Source of the DNA: Collinsella sp.
GTDB lineage: Bacteria; Actinomycetota; Coriobacteriia; Coriobacteriales; Coriobacteriaceae
Length of the DNA stretch: 16,383 nucleotides
Assembly: GCA_019413955.1 (NCBI GenBank)
Contig: DXMX01000042.1
Span: 1 to 16,383, forward strand
Reading direction: 5' to 3'
Shown here: piece by piece, positions 6,442-12,497 of the stretch
Layout of the letters: each line of letters begins with the position of its first letter
How positions within the stretch are numbered: the first letter of the stretch is position 1
Program-made: the position numbers and the translations under genes
The notes under the pieces: generated by a model
Seen by the model: the letters and a program-made list of their open reading frames with translations, nothing else
Database searches by the model: none
Told to the model about the DNA's origin: nothing

Positions 6442-7431
6442 ATGGTAAGTATTGTTCTTGCTAGCCATGGTGACTTGGCGGCTGGAATCAAGCAGACGGG
6501 CTCGATGGTCTTTGGCGATCAGCCGTCTGTTGCCGTGGTCTCGCTCGAGCCGAGCATGGGCCCCGACGACTTCCGTGCCAAGGTCGAGGAAGCAATCGCT
6601 TCCTTCGAGGACCAGGAGCAGGTGCTCTTCCTCGTTGATCTGTGGGGCGGCACGCCGTTCAACCAGATCAGCGGGCTCATCGAGGGCCACGATTCCTGGG
6701 CTATCGTCACCGGTGTCAACCTGCCTATGCTCATCGAGGCATATTCGCAGCGCTTTGACGCAAAGAACACTGCACATGCGATCGCAAAACATCTCGTGAC
6801 TGAGGCTAAGGCTGGCGTGCGCGTCAAGCCCGAGTCTCTGGAGCCCGAGGAGAAGAAGCCGGCTGCGGCCGCCGCTGCTCCTGCAGGCGCCATCCCTCCG
6901 GGAACGGTCATCGGCGACGGGCATATCAAGATCGCCCACGTCCGTATCGACACCCGTCTGCTTCATGGTCAGGTGGCCACCACGTGGACCAAGCAGATCA
7001 ACCCCAACCGCATCATCGTGGTTTCCGACGGCGTTGCTCACGACGAGCTCCGCAAGACCATGATCGAGCAGGCTGCCCCTCCGGGAGTCCATGCCAACGT
7101 CGTGCCCATCAAGAAGATGGCCGAGGTCGTCAAGGACACGCGCTTTGGTGACACCAAGGCCATGCTGCTCTTCGAGAACCCGCAGGATCTGCTCAAGGCC
7201 ATCGAGGCCGGCGTCGACATCAAGGAAGCCAACATCGGTTCCATGGCTCACTCCAAGGGCAAGGTCGTCGTCACCAACGCCGTCGCCATGGGCGATGACG
7301 ACGTTAAGACTCTCGAGGCTCTCAAGGCCAAGGGCGTCAAGTTCGAGGTTCGCAAGGTTCCTTCGGATTCCTCCAAGGATCTCGACGCCATGTTGAAGAA
7401 AGCTAAGGCCGAACTGGCCGCTCAAGCATAG
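6442..7431 (+). CDS. manX: PTS mannose-family enzyme IIAB (fused)
   Basis: This subunit takes phosphate from HPr and passes it from the IIA to the IIB domain and on to the incoming sugar. IIA occupies residues 1-~128, with the phosphorylated His at 9 in LASHGD and the motif DLWGGTPFNQ at 66-75. An Ala/Pro/Lys linker follows at about 131-155. IIB runs from ~162 to the end, with the active His 175 in RIDTRLLHGQVATTW. The length (329 residues) and the fused layout match ManX/ManL proteins. ATG 6442 is preferred to the GTG three bases earlier because it sits seven bases after AAGGAGG. It is the first gene of the IIAB-IIC-IID operon. Sugar specificity (mannose, glucose, fructose, amino sugars) cannot be read from the sequence. 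Confidence 0.95.
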   Translation: MVSIVLASHGDLAAGIKQTGSMVFGDQPSVAVVSLEPSMGPDDFRAKVEEAIASFEDQEQVLFLVDLWGGTPFNQISGLIEGHDSWAIVTGVNLPMLIEAYSQRFDAKNTAHAIAKHLVTEAKAGVRVKPESLEPEEKKPAAAAAAPAGAIPPGTVIGDGHIKIAHVRIDTRLLHGQVATTWTKQINPNRIIVVSDGVAHDELRKTMIEQAAPPGVHANVVPIKKMAEVVKDTRFGDTKAMLLFENPQDLLKAIEAGVDIKEANIGSMAHSKGKVVVTNAVAMGDDDVKTLEALKAKGVKFEVRKVPSDSSKDLDAMLKKAKAELAAQA

Positions 7432-7449
7432 TAAAGGAGGGTCCGATAC

Positions 7450-8268
7450 ATGTCTGCAATCACTATTCTGCTTGTTGCGATTGTCGCGTTGCTTGCCGGT
7501 ATGGAAGGCATTCTGGATGAGTTCCAGTTCCATCAGCCGCTCGTGGCATGCACGCTTATCGGTCTCGTAACCGGTCACCTTCAGGAGGGCATCCTCCTGG
7601 GCGGTTCGCTCCAGATGATGGCCCTTGGCTGGGCTAACGTCGGCGCCGCCGTCGCGCCTGACGCCGCTCTGGCCTCGGTCGCTTCTTCGATCATCATGGT
7701 GCTCGCCCTCAACGGTGGCGCCACCGATTCGGCCAAGGCCGTTACCGCCGCCATCGCCGTCGCCGTCCCGCTGTCGGTCGCTGGTCTGTTCCTGACCATG
7801 ATCTGCCGTACCCTGGCTACCGCTATGGTTCACGGCATGGACGCCTGCGCCGAGAAGGGCGACTTCGCCGGCATCGAGCGTTGGCAGTACGCCGGCATCC
7901 TCATGCAGGGTGTTCGTATCGCCATCCCGGCAGTACTTCTGTGCATCATCCCGGCCGAGGCCGTTACCAACGCGCTTAACGCTATGCCCGATTGGCTGTC
8001 CGGCGGCATGGCTGTCGGCGGCGGCATGGTCGCTTCCGTCGGTTACGCCATGGTCATCAACATGATGGCCACCAAGGAGACCTGGCCGTTCTTCATCCTC
8101 GGCTTTGTCCTTGCTGCCATCCCTCAGCTCACGCTGATCGCCCTTGGCCTCATCGGCATCTCCCTTGCCCTCATCTACCTTGGCCTTAAGGATCTGGCCA
8201 AGCAGGGTGGCGGCATGGGCGGTGGCTCCGGTGACCCGCTCGGCGACATTCTGAACGATTACGAGTAG
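7450..8268 (+). CDS. manY: PTS mannose-family enzyme IIC
   Basis: This 272-residue integral membrane subunit forms the sugar channel together with IID. It is hydrophobic almost throughout, and the family signature is visible near the N-terminus: FHQPLVACTLIGLVTGHLQEG at about residues 27-47, followed by GGSLQMMALGWANVGAA. The C-terminus is a short Gly-rich polar tail (QGGGMGGGSGDPLGD). AAAGGAGG lies nine bases before the ATG. Only 18 bp separate it from IIAB and 16 bp from IID, so the three are co-transcribed. Confidence 0.95.
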   Translation: MSAITILLVAIVALLAGMEGILDEFQFHQPLVACTLIGLVTGHLQEGILLGGSLQMMALGWANVGAAVAPDAALASVASSIIMVLALNGGATDSAKAVTAAIAVAVPLSVAGLFLTMICRTLATAMVHGMDACAEKGDFAGIERWQYAGILMQGVRIAIPAVLLCIIPAEAVTNALNAMPDWLSGGMAVGGGMVASVGYAMVINMMATKETWPFFILGFVLAAIPQLTLIALGLIGISLALIYLGLKDLAKQGGGMGGGSGDPLGDILNDYE

Positions 8269-8284
8269 GAGGGGAGTGATACAT

Positions 8285-9205
8285 ATGGCAGAGAACAAGA
8301 TTCAGCTCACCAAGGCTGACCGTAAGAAGGTTTGCTTCCGTCATCAGTTCCTTCAGGGCTCGTGGAACTACGAGCGTATGCAGAACGGCGGCTGGTGCTT
8401 CGCAATGATCCCTGCGATCAAGAAGCTCTACACCAGCAAGGATGACCAGATTGCCGCTCTTAAGCGCCACCTGGAGTTCTATAACACCCACCCCTATGTT
8501 TCCGCCCCCGTCATTGGCGTTACCCTCGCCCTCGAGGAGGAGCGCGCCAACGGTGCTCCGATTGACGACGTCGCCATTCAGGGCGTCAAGGTCGGTATGA
8601 TGGGCCCGCTCGCCGGCGTCGGCGACCCCGCCTTCTGGTTCACCCTTCGCCCGATTCTGGGTGCACTGGGCGCTTCCCTGGCCCTGTCCGGCAGCATCGC
8701 CGGTCCGCTGCTGTTCTTCTTCGCGTGGAACATCATCCGTTACGCCTTCCTGTGGTACACGCAGGAGTTTGGCTACAAGCTCGGCTCCTCCATCGCCAAG
8801 GACCTCTCCGGCGGTCTGATGGGCAAGGTCACCGAGGGTGCTTCCATCCTGGGTATGTTCATCATCGGCGCCCTGGTCGAGCGCTGGGTGTCCATCTCCT
8901 TCACCCCGGTCGTCTCCAAGGTCACGCAGTCCGCTGGCGCCTATATCGACTGGGCCAACCTGCCCGCCGGTTCTGAGGGCATCAAGCAGGCATTGACGAT
9001 GTACAGCTCTGTCGGTGCCAACGCACTCGACCCGGTGAAGGTCACCACGCTTCAGGCCAACCTCGATCAGCTCATCCCCGGCCTTGCCGCCGTGTGCCTG
9101 ACCCTTCTGGTCTGCAAGCTCCTCAAGAAGAAGGTCAGCCCGATCGTCATCATCCTGGCTCTCTTCGCCGTCGGCATCATCGGTCGCGTCTGCGGCTTCA
9201 TGTAA
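8285..9205 (+). CDS. manZ: PTS mannose-family enzyme IID
   Basis: This 306-residue membrane subunit pairs with IIC. The diagnostic blocks are there: LTKADRKKVCFRHQFLQGSWNYERMQ near residues 6-31, then GWCFAMIPAIKKLY, the loop GVKVGMMGPLAGVGDPAFW at about 98-116, and FAWNIIRYAFLW around 145-156. The C-terminal part holds further hydrophobic segments. ATG 8285 (MAENKIQL) is chosen over the GTG at 8276 because AGGAGGGG (8267-8274) overlaps the IIC stop region and sits ten bases before it. The gene ends 57 bp before a terminator-like hairpin. Confidence 0.95.
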   Translation: MAENKIQLTKADRKKVCFRHQFLQGSWNYERMQNGGWCFAMIPAIKKLYTSKDDQIAALKRHLEFYNTHPYVSAPVIGVTLALEEERANGAPIDDVAIQGVKVGMMGPLAGVGDPAFWFTLRPILGALGASLALSGSIAGPLLFFFAWNIIRYAFLWYTQEFGYKLGSSIAKDLSGGLMGKVTEGASILGMFIIGALVERWVSISFTPVVSKVTQSAGAYIDWANLPAGSEGIKQALTMYSSVGANALDPVKVTTLQANLDQLIPGLAAVCLTLLVCKLLKKKVSPIVIILALFAVGIIGRVCGFM

Positions 9206-9255
9206 GCACGCTTCGGCTTAAGACCGAGAGTTGCTAGGCAAGGGCTTTTGAGCCA

Positions 9256-9285
9256 TTGAAACGGACCGCACCCGGTGGGTACACT
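9256..9285 (+). promoter_or_regulatory. manO: Possible promoter of the manO gene
   Basis: TTGAAA (9256-9261) and TACACT (9280-9285) are 18 bp apart, a fair vegetative promoter. Transcription would begin near 9292, inside the 3' arm of the overlapping hairpin. Confidence 0.4.
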
Positions 9286-9306
9286 GGATGCGGTCCGATT
9301 GTTTTT
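9262..9306 (+). terminator. Terminator or attenuator between IID and manO
   Basis: A 9-bp perfect stem (CGGACCGCA at 9262-9270, TGCGGTCCG at 9289-9297) with an 18-nt loop is followed by ATTGTTTTTATT. It should stop most transcripts from the PTS genes. The manO ribosome site begins four bases after the T-tract. Confidence 0.75.
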
Positions 9307-9325
9307 ATTGGAGGGCGAGGCGCGT

Positions 9326-9724
9326 ATGGCGCAATCTCAGAACAGCACGGTCGATCTGGCAACGCCGGCAACCTGCCTGATGGGGCTTACCAGTCACGGT
9401 AACGTGATGGTGGGCAATAAGGCGTTTGAGTACTATAACGAGCGTAATCCCGAGGATTATATCCAAATCCCGTGGGACGAGGTCGACTATATTGCCGCCG
9501 AGGTTTTGCGCGGCACCAAGAAGATTACGCGTTTTGCCATCTTCACCAAGGACAACGGTCACTTTACGTTTTCGACGCGCGACGACAAAGAGACGTTGCG
9601 CGCGGTCCGCAAGTACGTCGACGAGGATAAGCTCGTGCGTTCGCCTGACTTTATCGATGTGACGGCTAAGGGCGCCAAGAGCATCCCCTCCGTTATCAAA
9701 AACCTCTTCCACAAAGGCAACTAG
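9326..9724 (+). CDS. manO: ManO-like DUF956 protein
   Basis: This 132-residue cytoplasmic protein belongs to the DUF956 family, which sits beside mannose-family PTS genes in Firmicutes and is often called ManO. Supporting blocks are CLMGLTSHGNVMVGNKAFEY (about 16-35), then IQIPWDEVDYIAAEV, RFAIFTKDNGHFTFSTRDD and a C-terminal SIPSVIKNLFHKGN. The family is thought to affect expression or activity of the mannose PTS; its mechanism is not well defined. The ATG at 9326 is picked because GGAGGG lies ten bases upstream and the conserved region starts soon after. Its separation from IID by a terminator and a possible own promoter suggests partly independent expression. Confidence 0.85.
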   Translation: MAQSQNSTVDLATPATCLMGLTSHGNVMVGNKAFEYYNERNPEDYIQIPWDEVDYIAAEVLRGTKKITRFAIFTKDNGHFTFSTRDDKETLRAVRKYVDEDKLVRSPDFIDVTAKGAKSIPSVIKNLFHKGN

Positions 9725-9734
9725 CCATTAAAGA

Positions 9735-9756
9735 GCGCCCCCTCAAAGTGGGGCGC
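9735..9756 (+). terminator. G+C hairpin after manO
   Basis: A 7-bp perfect stem (GCGCCCC at 9735-9741, GGGGCGC at 9750-9756) lies ten bases after the manO stop. No T-run follows, so termination would be weak. Its 3' arm begins a sequence (GGGGCGCAGTCTCC, 9750-9763) that resembles the half-units of the tandem repeat that follows. Confidence 0.45.
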
Positions 9757-9777
9757 AGTCTCCCATGTGGCTCGATC

Positions 9778-9963
9778 GGGAAAGTGCATCCCAGTTCGAG
9801 CGTCGATTCCGGGATGTAGTTTCCGGAACGGGGTCGTTTGGGAAACCGTGTCCCGTTTCGAGCCGAAATTCTGGGTCACAGTTTCCTAGCAAGGTCTCAT
9901 GGGGAAAGTCTGACCCAGAATTTGCCTGGATAGTGGGACGCACTTTCCGGAGGGCTGTTCCAC
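9778..9963. repeat. Three tandem 62-bp repeats, each an imperfect palindrome
   Basis: Units run 9778-9839, 9840-9901 and 9902-9963. Each begins GGGAAA-N6-CCC (9778, 9840, 9902) and carries the inverted form GGG-N6-TTTCC 33 bp later (9811, 9873, 9935). The spacing is exactly 62 bp in both series, while the N6 segments and spacers have diverged. The strongest arms link units 2 and 3: a perfect 13-bp inverted repeat, 9866-9878 against 9911-9923. A degenerate earlier half-unit may be at 9750-9763. The array fills most of the 305-bp gap between manO and the tRNA; no gene is seen there. Confidence 0.8.
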
Positions 9964-10010
9964 CGCAACTTCGAAGAGTGGGTATACGCTGCATTACAGC
10001 GGCGTAAATC

Positions 10011-10019
10011 TGCTACACT
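10011..10019 (+). promoter_or_regulatory. Extended -10 promoter element of the tRNA gene
   Basis: TGCTACACT is a TG-extended -10 box ending 10 bp before the tRNA 5' end. No clear -35 is seen upstream, as is common with extended -10 promoters. Confidence 0.45.
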
Positions 10020-10029
10020 AATACAACAT

Positions 10030-10105
10030 GCCTCCGTAGCTCAGGGGATAGAGCACCGCTCTCCTAAAGCGGGTGTCGACGGTTCGAATCCGCCCGGGGG
10101 CACCA
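10030..10105 (+). tRNA. tRNA-Arg (anticodon CCT)
   Basis: A 76-nt cloverleaf: acceptor GCCTCCG pairs with CGGGGGC (one G-T pair); D-arm region TAGCTCAGGGGATAGAGCA; anticodon stem CCGCT/AGCGG with loop CTCCTAA (anticodon CCT at 10063-10065, reading AGG); T-loop TTCGAAT; CCA encoded at 10103-10105. The T-stem has one A-C mismatch (GACGG against CCGCC). The gene is complete and likely functional. Confidence 0.95.
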
Positions 10106-10115
10106 GAGGAATATC

Positions 10116-10144
10116 GAGCCCGGTACCGCTATGGTGCCGGGCTC
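10116..10144 (+). terminator. Terminator hairpin of tRNA-Arg
   Basis: A 12-bp stem with one G-T pair (GAGCCCGGTACC at 10116-10127, GGTGCCGGGCTC at 10133-10144), a 5-nt loop, then TTCTGGTCT. It lies 10 bp after the tRNA and is copied at 10244-10272. Confidence 0.6.
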
Positions 10145-10160
10145 TTCTGGTCTAAGGGCA

Positions 10161-10183
10161 GGATTCGGACCGTCGACACCCGC
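10161..10183 (-). pseudogene. Inverted fragment of tRNA-Arg
   Basis: This 23-bp stretch is the reverse complement of 10069-10091 in the tRNA (3' anticodon stem, variable loop and T-arm) with a single mismatch. The other parts of a tRNA are absent, so it is a fragment and not a second gene. Confidence 0.75.
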
Positions 10184-10210
10184 GTCACCAATTTCCCCGC
10201 GGGGGGAGTT

Positions 10211-10236
10211 TTCGAATCCGCCCGGGGGCACCAGAG
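10211..10236 (+). pseudogene. Second copy of the tRNA-Arg 3' end
   Basis: Twenty-six bases identical to 10083-10108 (T-loop, 3' acceptor strand, CCA and three more bases) recur 128 bp downstream. No 5' half of a tRNA precedes them; the upstream sequence is CCCCGCGGGG plus GGAGT. It may be an old tandem duplication or an integration-site remnant. Confidence 0.8.
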
Positions 10237-10243
10237 ATTTGCC

Positions 10244-10272
10244 GAGCCCGGTACCACCACGGTGCCGGGCTC
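10244..10272 (+). terminator. Second copy of the tRNA terminator hairpin
   Basis: Both stem arms (10244-10255 and 10261-10272) are identical to those at 10116-10144 and also offset by 128 bp. The loop differs (ACCAC instead of GCTAT), and TTCTGGT follows again. Confidence 0.6.
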
Positions 10273-10311
10273 TTCTGGTTTAAAGGTATGCCGTGGTTTT
10301 CGCTACTTCAG

Positions 10312-10351
10312 ATGAAGAAAGCGCCCGTTTGCAGGGGGAGCAAACGGGCGC
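10312..10351 (-). terminator. Intrinsic terminator of the kinase operon
   Basis: A perfect 12-bp stem (GCGCCCGTTTGC at 10321-10332, complement at 10340-10351) with a 7-nt loop. Read on the minus strand it is followed by TTTCTTC. It lies 52 bp past the kinase stop codon. Confidence 0.8.
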
Positions 10352-10403
10352 AATTGAGCGAATGTATTTGCGTCAGCAGCCGCTGTGGGCAACGTCTTGA
10401 TGA

Positions 10404-12365
10404 CTAGTTGGTCGTACCGGAATCGTCGCCCGTGCCCGAGCCCGAACCCGAACCCGAGCCAGAAAGTGCGACCGTCAGCGTAATCGTGCTGTCGGTAGAC
10501 TGCTTGCCGGTGGGGGAGACGCCCGTAACGGTGGCGTTTTCGTTGCCGCTCACGGGGTTACCGTTCTGATCGCAGAATGCGATGTTGTAGAACCCGGCGT
10601 TGTTGAGCGCGGTAACGGCGGCGGAGATGCTCTTGCCGTACAGGTTGCCCGGAACGCTGGCTTTGCCGGACTTCTTGGCAATGACGACGGTAATCGTGGC
10701 GCCAGGCTTCTGCTTGCCGCTGGGGTTCCAGCTAATCACGGTGCCCTCGGTAACCGAATCGTTCTCCTGGTAGCTCACGTCGACGCCAAAGCCTGCCATA
10801 TCGAGGGCGTTGCGCGCCTGGGCCTCGGTCATGTCGGTCAGATCGGGGACGGAGGTGGTGTCAGGACCGCTGGAGACCTTGTACGAGATGGTCGTGCCCT
10901 TCTCGACTTCCTTACCGGGTTCGGTGCCCTGCTCAAAGACCTGGCCCTCATCGGCCTCGTTGGCCTCCTCGGAGGCGTTGCCCTTCAGGCCAACGCTTGC
11001 CAGCGCGGCTTCTGCCTGGTCCTTGGTCAGGCCGACAAGCCGGGGAACCTCAACCTTCTCGGAGGGCTTGGGGCCCTTGGAGATTACCAGGTTCACCTTG
11101 GTGCCCTTGGCCTTCTTGGTTTTGCCGTTGGGCGTCTGCTCGGCGACCTTGCCCTCGTCGATATCGTCGTTGTAGCTTTGGTCGATGGTGCCGACCTCGA
11201 GGCCGGCTTCCTTGATCTGCTCGACGGCAGTCTGCTGGTCCTTGCCCAGCACATCGGGCACGGTGACCTGCTCGCCGCCAAAGAGTCCTGTGGCAAAGGC
11301 CACCACGATGCCGATGACGGCAACGGCTGCCACCACGGCGGCGATGATCTTGTTCTTGTTGGATTTGGGCTTTTCGACCTCGTAGGAGCCGGTGGAGCCC
11401 GAAACCGAGCTACGGGCGGTATTCTGGCCGCTCACGCCCGAGACGGGACGCACCATGGCGCGCGTCTGATCGGAAAGCTCGCGAGTCTTGGTGGCGCCCA
11501 GTTCACCGGGGGCACCGATGATGCGCGTGGGCTCCGAGATGTTGACGGCACGGCCCGACAGGTAGCTGTTGAGCACCTGACGAAGCTCGTCGGCGGTCTG
11601 GAAGCGGTTTGCCGGGTCCTTCTCCATGCACTTGAGGATGATGCGCTCAAGGTCGGCGTCGACACCGGAGTTGATCTGGCTCGGTGGAATAGGCAGCTCG
11701 TTGACCTGCTTGAGTGCGACCGAGATAGCGTCGTCACCGTCAAAGGGAACGCGGCCGGTGGCGCACTCATACATCACGACGCCCAGCGAGTAGATATCCG
11801 AGGTGGGGCCGAGGTCCTGACCACGGGTCTGCTCGGGGCTGACGTAGTGGGCGGTTCCCAGCACGTTGTTGTCTTGCGTGAGGTGGCTGTTCTTGGCGCG
11901 CGCGATGCCAAAGTCCATCACCTTGATGTTGCCGTCGGGCAGCACCATGATGTTCTGCGGCTTAATGTCGCGGTGGATGATCTCGTGCTTGTGAGCGACC
12001 GAAAGCGCGGAGCTGATCTGCGAGCCGATCTGGGCGACCTTCTTGGGGTCGAGGGCGCCGTGGCTCTTGATGCCGCTCTTAAGGTCGGTACCGCGCAGGT
12101 ACTCCATGACGATGTAATAGGTGTCGCCGTCCTTGCCCCAATCGTAGACGCCCACGATATAGGGGGAGGAGAGACCGGCTGCTGCCTGGGCCTCCTGCTT
12201 AAAGCGTGCGGCGAAGGTTGCGTCGCCAGCATACTGCGGCAGCATGATCTTGACGGCAACCGTGCGGTCGAGGACCTGGTCCTGTGCACGGTAGACGGTC
12301 GCCATGCCGCCTGTCCCCACCTTATCCTTGAGGAGGTATCTTCCCCCGAGGACCCTCTGTTCCAT
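10404..12365 (-). CDS. pknB: Ser/Thr protein kinase with four PASTA domains (PknB/PrkC type)
   Basis: This 653-residue membrane kinase senses cell-wall fragments and phosphorylates growth and division proteins. The kinase domain (about 10-270) has the Gly loop VGTGGMATVY (16-25), catalytic Lys 39, HRDIKPQN (131-138), DFG (151-153) and the P+1 segment SPEQTRG. A Ser/Thr-rich juxtamembrane stretch follows, then one membrane helix (about 340-360). Four extracellular PASTA repeats lie at about 367-430, 437-499, 504-563 and 569-633, and the protein ends in a Ser-Gly tail. ATG 12365 is preferred to the ATG at 12380 because AGGAG sits five bases before it and the conserved region begins at once. It is the last gene of the minus-strand operon, 132 bp after the SEDS-PBP fusion. 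The gap holds no gene. A single kinase is present here, whereas mycobacteria have both PknA and PknB. Confidence 0.96.
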   Translation of the reverse strand: MEQRVLGGRYLLKDKVGTGGMATVYRAQDQVLDRTVAVKIMLPQYAGDATFAARFKQEAQAAAGLSSPYIVGVYDWGKDGDTYYIVMEYLRGTDLKSGIKSHGALDPKKVAQIGSQISSALSVAHKHEIIHRDIKPQNIMVLPDGNIKVMDFGIARAKNSHLTQDNNVLGTAHYVSPEQTRGQDLGPTSDIYSLGVVMYECATGRVPFDGDDAISVALKQVNELPIPPSQINSGVDADLERIILKCMEKDPANRFQTADELRQVLNSYLSGRAVNISEPTRIIGAPGELGATKTRELSDQTRAMVRPVSGVSGQNTARSSVSGSTGSYEVEKPKSNKNKIIAAVVAAVAVIGIVVAFATGLFGGEQVTVPDVLGKDQQTAVEQIKEAGLEVGTIDQSYNDDIDEGKVAEQTPNGKTKKAKGTKVNLVISKGPKPSEKVEVPRLVGLTKDQAEAALASVGLKGNASEEANEADEGQVFEQGTEPGKEVEKGTTISYKVSSGPDTTSVPDLTDMTEAQARNALDMAGFGVDVSYQENDSVTEGTVISWNPSGKQKPGATITVVIAKKSGKASVPGNLYGKSISAAVTALNNAGFYNIAFCDQNGNPVSGNENATVTGVSPTGKQSTDSTITLTVALSGSGSGSGSGTGDDSGTTN

Positions 12366-12497
12366 TCCTGCTCCTAACATAACTATTCGCTCAACGATGT
12401 GTGTAGTACCTACGATGTGGCCGCTGGGGCCGTGTGGCGCGTTGCCGCTAACTCTTCGGCCGCGGCGCGCCTCGGGTGTCCGATTCGATCATGGGCA

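Noticed and set aside
6373..8298. A 641-codon open frame on the minus strand across IIAB and IIC
   Set aside because: Antisense shadow. The plus strand encodes clear PTS subunits with ribosome sites and tight spacing.
9778..9963. CRISPR array
   Set aside because: The repeats are too diverged, only three in number, internally palindromic over 62 bp without unique spacers, and have no cas genes nearby.
10130..10185. A second tRNA gene on the minus strand
   Set aside because: Only the T-arm and part of the anticodon stem are present; there is no acceptor stem or D-arm.
10073..10315. A short plus-strand frame over the tRNA and its duplicated 3' end
   Set aside because: It overlaps a functional tRNA and two hairpins. 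Such frames are a common artefact of repeated tRNA sequence.
11178..12377. A 399-codon plus-strand frame opposite the kinase
   Set aside because: Shadow of the kinase gene, whose catalytic motifs are all intact on the minus strand.
12366..12497. A small gene between the SEDS-PBP fusion and the kinase
   Set aside because: The only frame next to the upstream stop has 16 codons and no conserved features; the gap reads as a leader.
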